From Sphingosinicella xenopeptidilytica (GTDB lineage: Bacteria; Pseudomonadota; Alphaproteobacteria; Sphingomonadales; Sphingomonadaceae), in the NCBI RefSeq assembly GCF_042676985.1, contig NZ_JBHTIK010000001.1:248001-312000 (forward strand): a DNA stretch of 64,000 bases. Reading direction: 5' to 3'. The position numbers were made by a program, and so were the translations under genes. The notes beneath the pieces are model-generated. The model ran no database searches, was not told the DNA's origin, and was given only the letters and a program-made list of their open reading frames with translations. Positions 60,022 to 64,000 of this stretch are shown here, one piece after another. How positions within the stretch are numbered: the stretch's first letter is position 1; the number at the start of each line of letters is the position of its first letter.

Positions 60022-62753
60022 GCATGACCGATCGCTTTCACCGCGTCACAGACCGCCGCGCGATCATCGATCGCCGCGAGGTCGCCGAGGTTCTGGCTTC
60101 GATTCCGGCTGACCGCGCCGCTGCCGTCGGCGTGCTGCGCGTCGCGCTCGCGGGCGGCCGAGCCGAACTCAAGCGGCGGCTGGAAGCCGCGCCCTACAAG
60201 GGGTTGGAGCTTGCGAACGGCCATGCGTTCCTCACCGACCAGCTCGTACGCCTCGTCTTCGATTTCGCGACGCAGCGCCTGTATCCTGCGAGCAACCCGA
60301 GTGCCGCCGAACGTATCGCCGTGTGCGCCGTCGGCGGCTATGGCCGCGCCGAGATGGCGCCGTTCTCGGACGTCGACATCCTGTTCCTCACCGCGCAGAA
60401 ATCCACGGGCTGGATCGAGCAGGTCGTCGAAACGATGCTCTACACGCTGTGGGACCTCGGGCTGAAGGTCGGCCACGCGACGCGCTCCATCGCCGATGTC
60501 GTGCGCCTGTCGCGCGAGGACGTGACGATCCGCACCGCGATGCTGGAGGCGCGCTACGTGTGGGGCGATGAAGCACTCTATGACGAGTCGAACACGCGAT
60601 TCCTGAAGGATGTCGTCTCCGGCACCGAGCGCGATTTCACGCAGGCGAAGCTCGCTGAGCGCGAGGCGCGGCACACGCGCATGGGCGACAGTCGCTACGT
60701 CGTCGAGCCCAACATCAAGGAGGGCAAGGGCGGGCTTCGCGATCTCCACACCTTGTTCTGGATCGGCAAATACGTGCTGCGCGTCGAGCGCGCGGCGGAG
60801 CTGGTCGACAAGGGGCTGCTGACGCCGCGGGAGTATCGCCAGTTCAACAAGGCCGAGAACTTCCTGTGGGCCGTCCGCATCAACCTGCACGACATCGCGA
60901 AGCGCGCCGAGGAGCGGCTGACCTTCGACATGCAGCGCGAGCTTGCCGAGCGGCTGCACTATCAGGACCGCGCCGGCATGTCGGCGGTCGAGCGCTTCAT
61001 GCGCCATTATTTCCTGATCGCACGGCAGGTTGGCGATCTCACCGGGCTGTTTCTGTCACACCTTGAAGAGACCTACGCGGAGAGCCGGATTCGTCTGCCG
61101 AGTATGCGGCGGGCGCCCAGAAAGCTGAACGGCTTCACCGTGCAGCGCGACCGCCTCGGCGTGCCGACCGACGATTTCTTCGCGAAGGACCCGGTGCGGC
61201 TCATCGAGATGTTCGCGCTCGCCGAAAAGCACGCGCTTGAAATCCATCCGCAGGCGATGCGGCAGGCGGGCCGCGACGCGAAGCTGATCGACGCGCGCGT
61301 GCGCCGCGATCCGCGCGCGAACGCGCTGTTCATGGATGTGCTCACCAGCCGCCGCGCGCCCGATACGGTGCTGCGCTGGATGAACGAGGCGGGCGTGTTC
61401 GGCCGCTTCGTTCCCGATTTCGGCCGCGTCGTCGCGCGGATGCAGTACGACATGTACCACCATTATACGGTGGACGAGCACACGATCCGCGCCATCGGCC
61501 TCCTCGCGCGCATCGAGAACGGCGAGTTGACGGCGGAGCATCCGATCAGCGCCGTCCTCATCCACCAGATCGCCTCGCGCCGGGTGATCTACGCGGCGGT
61601 GCTGCTGCACGATATCGCCAAGGGGCGCGGCGGCGATCACAGTATGCTCGGCGCCGATGTGGCGCTCGCGCTCTGCCCGCGCCTCGGTCTCACGCCCGCC
61701 GAAACCGAAACCGTCTCATGGCTGGTGCGCTATCATCTGCTGATGTCGGAAACGGCGACGCGCCGCGACCTTTCGGATTTCAAGACGATCCAGGATTTCG
61801 TCGCGGTCGTGCAGGACGTGGAGCGGCTGCGGCTGCTGATGATCCTCACCGTGGTCGATATCCGTGCGGTCGGCCCCGGCCGCTGGACGGAATGGAAGGC
61901 ACAGCTTCTGCGCGACCTTTATGTCGCCGCCGAGGAGATGCTGCGCCTCGGCCACCAGCAGCGCGGGCGTGCCGAGCGCATCGCCGCGAAGAAGGAGGAG
62001 CTGAAAACAGCACTCGGCTGGAGCGACCGGGTCTTCAACGCCCATGCGAAGCGGTTTTTCGACAGCTACTGGGTCGCCGAGCCCGCCGGCTCGCTGCTCG
62101 CGAACGCGCGGCAGATCGCGGAGGCGAAGGACGAGATTTCCGTTTCGATGACCTGCGACGACGCGCTCGGCGCCACACAGGTCTCGGTCTTTGCGCCCGA
62201 TCATCCGGGCCTCTTCTACCGGATCGCGGGCGGCATCACGCTCTGCGGCGCGAATATCGTCGATGCGCGCATTCATACGACGCGCGACGGCATGGCGATC
62301 GACAACCTCGTCGTGCAGACGCCCACGGGCCGCGCGCTTGAGGAGGCGCACGCGCTCGACCGGCTGAAGACGACGATCATCGAAGCCGCGTCAGGGCAGG
62401 TGAAGCTCGCCGAGCGGCTGGCGGCACGGCCGCTGACGCGGCACCGCGCCGACGTGTTCAAGGTGGAGCCGAACGTGCTCGCCGACAACAAGGCATCGAA
62501 CCGCTACACCGTGATCGAGGTGCACGCGCTCGATCGGCCTGCGCTGCTCTACGGGCTTACCCGCACATTGTTCGATGCGCGGCTTTCGATCAGCTCTGCG
62601 CACATCGCGACCTATGGTGAGCGCGCGGTCGACGTTTTCTACGTGACCGATCTCACCGGCGACAAGATCGAGAACGCGCAGCGCCTGAAAGGCATCACGC
62701 GCAAGCTCCTGGCGGTCGCCTCGGGTGAAGCCGAAGCGAAGGCCGCCGCTTGA
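60018..62753 (+). CDS. glnD: PII uridylyltransferase/uridylyl-removing enzyme GlnD
   Basis: 911 aa. Nucleotidyltransferase motif GGYGRAEMAPFSDVDILFLT, the GlnD_UR segment KEGKGGLRDLHTLFWIGKY, HD domain VLLHDIAKGRGGDHSMLGA with metal ligands, and two C-terminal ACT domains (VSVFAPDHPGLFYRIAGGI, EVHALDRPALLYGLTRTLFDARLSISSAHIATYGERAVDVFYVTD). It senses glutamine and controls PII, hence NtrB/C and GlnA. It pairs functionally with ptsN in the same window. Confidence 0.97.
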   Translation: MSMTDRFHRVTDRRAIIDRREVAEVLASIPADRAAAVGVLRVALAGGRAELKRRLEAAPYKGLELANGHAFLTDQLVRLVFDFATQRLYPASNPSAAERIAVCAVGGYGRAEMAPFSDVDILFLTAQKSTGWIEQVVETMLYTLWDLGLKVGHATRSIADVVRLSREDVTIRTAMLEARYVWGDEALYDESNTRFLKDVVSGTERDFTQAKLAEREARHTRMGDSRYVVEPNIKEGKGGLRDLHTLFWIGKYVLRVERAAELVDKGLLTPREYRQFNKAENFLWAVRINLHDIAKRAEERLTFDMQRELAERLHYQDRAGMSAVERFMRHYFLIARQVGDLTGLFLSHLEETYAESRIRLPSMRRAPRKLNGFTVQRDRLGVPTDDFFAKDPVRLIEMFALAEKHALEIHPQAMRQAGRDAKLIDARVRRDPRANALFMDVLTSRRAPDTVLRWMNEAGVFGRFVPDFGRVVARMQYDMYHHYTVDEHTIRAIGLLARIENGELTAEHPISAVLIHQIASRRVIYAAVLLHDIAKGRGGDHSMLGADVALALCPRLGLTPAETETVSWLVRYHLLMSETATRRDLSDFKTIQDFVAVVQDVERLRLLMILTVVDIRAVGPGRWTEWKAQLLRDLYVAAEEMLRLGHQQRGRAERIAAKKEELKTALGWSDRVFNAHAKRFFDSYWVAEPAGSLLANARQIAEAKDEISVSMTCDDALGATQVSVFAPDHPGLFYRIAGGITLCGANIVDARIHTTRDGMAIDNLVVQTPTGRALEEAHALDRLKTTIIEAASGQVKLAERLAARPLTRHRADVFKVEPNVLADNKASNRYTVIEVHALDRPALLYGLTRTLFDARLSISSAHIATYGERAVDVFYVTDLTGDKIENAQRLKGITRKLLAVASGEAEAKAAA

Positions 62754-62757
62754 AAAA

Positions 62758-62785
62758 GGACCCGCGCCCCTCGGGGCACGGGTCC
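62758..62785 (-). terminator. hairpin downstream of glnD, T-tract oriented leftward
   Basis: GGACCCGCGCCCC / GGGGCACGGGTCC with a 2-nt nominal loop and one mismatch. On the minus strand it is followed by TTTTTC (62757-62752), so it looks like an intrinsic terminator for leftward transcripts. For glnD itself the right side lacks a T-run, though the strong hairpin could still assist. Confidence 0.65.
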
Positions 62786-63004
62786 AACTCCCCGGGTCAG
62801 CGTGGAGTGTCTCCGAATATCCCCGTCCAGACTGCGAAAACCGGAACTGCAGCCGGACGCACGAACGGAACCTGCCGACAGCTTCCATTCGCGTAAAGAC
62901 CTAAGTTGGGGCGAAGCGCACAATCCTGCAACCATTACGCACGGCGGCAAGGCGCCCACGCCGTGCATCGCTGTCCGCTGTTGCCGGAATGTCACGCTTT
63001 TGTG

Positions 63005-63373
63005 ATGGCACAGCCGGAACTTGCACGCCGCATGGGGCTTGAAGCTCTCGGGGGCACCGAGAAGGAACGCGCCGTGCTGGAAATCGTGAAGTGGGCTGCC
63101 TCGATCAGCGGCATGGTGGCGGCGTTCGCGGTTGCCGCCGATCTCGGCCGGCGCATCACCGGCTGGGGTTTCGTGCTGTTCCTGTTGTCGAGCGCGGCGT
63201 GGATTATCGCCGGACTGCTCGACGCGGAGCCGGCGCTCTCCACACAGAACGCCGTGCTCTTCGTCATCAACGCCGTCGGCGTTTACCGCTACCTGATCCG
63301 CAAAATACCAACGGGTGACGTCAGTGCGACAGCACCAGCGGCAGTGAGGCATCCGCCAGCAGCGAGCGGGTGA
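63005..63373 (+). CDS. small two-helix membrane protein, family not recognised
   Basis: 122 aa from ATG 63005. Two to three membrane segments (AASISGMVAAFAVAADLG, GFVLFLLSSAAWIIAGLLDA, AVLFVINAVGVYRYLI) resembling half of a PnuC-like or similar protein, but no family could be assigned. The last 18 codons overlap the convergent uspA-like gene by 53 bp. The 219-bp gap upstream (62786-63004) shows nothing recognisable. Confidence 0.6.
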   Translation: MAQPELARRMGLEALGGTEKERAVLEIVKWAASISGMVAAFAVAADLGRRITGWGFVLFLLSSAAWIIAGLLDAEPALSTQNAVLFVINAVGVYRYLIRKIPTGDVSATAPAAVRHPPAASG

Positions 63374-64000
63374 CGCCGCCGAGGATGAACTCGGCGAACC
63401 GCGAGCGGCCATAGGCGCCCATCACCAGATAGCCTGCGCGCACCTCGGCGGCGATGCTGCTGAGCGTGTCCGCCACCGTGCCGCTCTTCGCGCGGGCATG
63501 GACCTCGGCCTTGATCCCGTAGCGGGAAAGGTAGGAGGCCGCCTCGCGCGCCGGGATATGCGTGTCGAAATCCTCTTCGATGCAGGCGATGTGAACCCCC
63601 TTCGCGGCGGTCAGCAGGCCCATCGTGTTGCGCACCGCCTGCGCCGCCTCGGGCGAGCCGTTCCAGGCGATGAGAGCGGCGCCCGCCGGATCGAAGCTTT
63701 TCTGGTCGTCGCGGACGGCGAGCACCGGCGCGCGGACCTTCGTGGCGATCTCGCCGACGATCGGCAGCGCCGCGTCGGGGTCGGTGAGCTTGCCCGTGGG
63801 GCTCAGCACGATGAGGTCGGTGAGCTGGCTGTGCATCATCACCGCGACCGAACCGCTGCCGCGCGAATCGATCCAGTCCCAAGGCGCGCCCTCCTTCTGG
63901 AGCTGCGCCTCGATGCGCGTGCGTGTCGCTTCCATCGTTTCGGCATAGGCCTCGTAGGCGATCATCGCGCCCGTGAAGGGTTCGCCGGCGTAGGCCGCGA
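63321..64000 (-). CDS. universal stress protein, UspA-like (5' end beyond the window)
   Basis: At least 226 codons; the frame is open to the right edge (AAYAGEPFTGAMIAYEAYAETM), so the start is outside. The C-terminal half matches Usp: ALIAWNGSPEAAQAVRNTMGLL, GxVADTLSSIAAEVRAGYLVMGAYGRSRFAEFILGGVTRSLLADASLPLVLSH, with the G-x2-G-x9-GS/T-type ATP loop. The size suggests a tandem or extended Usp. Function: stress-related, ligand unknown. Confidence 0.85.
   Translation of the reverse strand, partial: AAYAGEPFTGAMIAYEAYAETMEATRTRIEAQLQKEGAPWDWIDSRGSGSVAVMMHSQLTDLIVLSPTGKLTDPDAALPIVGEIATKVRAPVLAVRDDQKSFDPAGAALIAWNGSPEAAQAVRNTMGLLTAAKGVHIACIEEDFDTHIPAREAASYLSRYGIKAEVHARAKSGTVADTLSSIAAEVRAGYLVMGAYGRSRFAEFILGGVTRSLLADASLPLVLSH

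Overview
The window is a high-GC, almost fully coding chromosomal stretch from an alphaproteobacterium, most likely a member of the Sphingomonadales. This is inferred from gene content and order: a RegB/RegA-type redox two-component pair, the origin-proximal order dnaQ-coaE-aroE-maf-ppsR-[origin]-hemE-hemJ-rho and then mnmE-mnmG-rsmG-parA-parB, a DUF6489 protein and EgtB/EgtD. I see no rRNA, tRNA, CRISPR array, insertion sequence or prophage.

Layout. 1-4.1 kb: end of a sensor kinase, its response regulator, an MmcB-like nuclease, a SleB-type wall hydrolase, and the leftward operon hpf-ptsN-pilZ-DUF1491. 4-7.6 kb: leftward operon ppsR-maf-aroE-coaE-dnaQ, in which coaE runs unusually far into dnaQ. 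7.6-7.9 kb: a 303-bp gap with a perfect DnaA box, several near-matches, GANTC sites and an AT-rich tract beside hemE, the most likely oriC. 7.9-19.7 kb: hemE-hemJ-rho, a TerC protein, rnk, mnmE-mnmG-rsmG and parA-parB, with three perfect 16-bp parS palindromes (two between mnmE and mnmG, one inside rsmG). 19.7-29 kb: mscL flanked by an inverted pair of dispersed repeats, a lemA/TPM-domain operon, a D-aminoacylase-like amidohydrolase, a translationally coupled beta-helix/diheme-cytochrome pair, a CVNH-like lipoprotein, folE, a Nudix hydrolase and a CsgG-like protein. 29-39.4 kb: acs, transporters, argB, a zinc-type CDF exporter behind an operator-like palindrome, and the etfB-etfA-hbd operon.

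39.5-44.1 kb is the most unusual accessory region: a SARP/BTAD-TPR regulator convergent with a compact leftward operon encoding a 90-aa putative precursor peptide, a YcaO cyclodehydratase/thioamidase and a TfuA-like partner, with a 76-aa exported protein just upstream. It looks like an uncharacterised RiPP locus, perhaps making a thioamidated peptide. It abuts egtB-egtD (ergothioneine). 46-64 kb returns to core functions: cobalamin adenosyltransferase, a DUF481 outer-membrane protein, gluQ, an HNH protein, ppc, dapE, maeB, mutS, glnD and a universal stress protein cut by the window edge.

Besides replication and partition, the window carries several nitrogen and carbon control nodes (ptsN, glnD, ppsR, ppc, maeB, acs). 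Start codons were chosen from Shine-Dalgarno spacing and family N-termini. Functions rest on recognised motifs and family resemblance read by eye; no database search was run.
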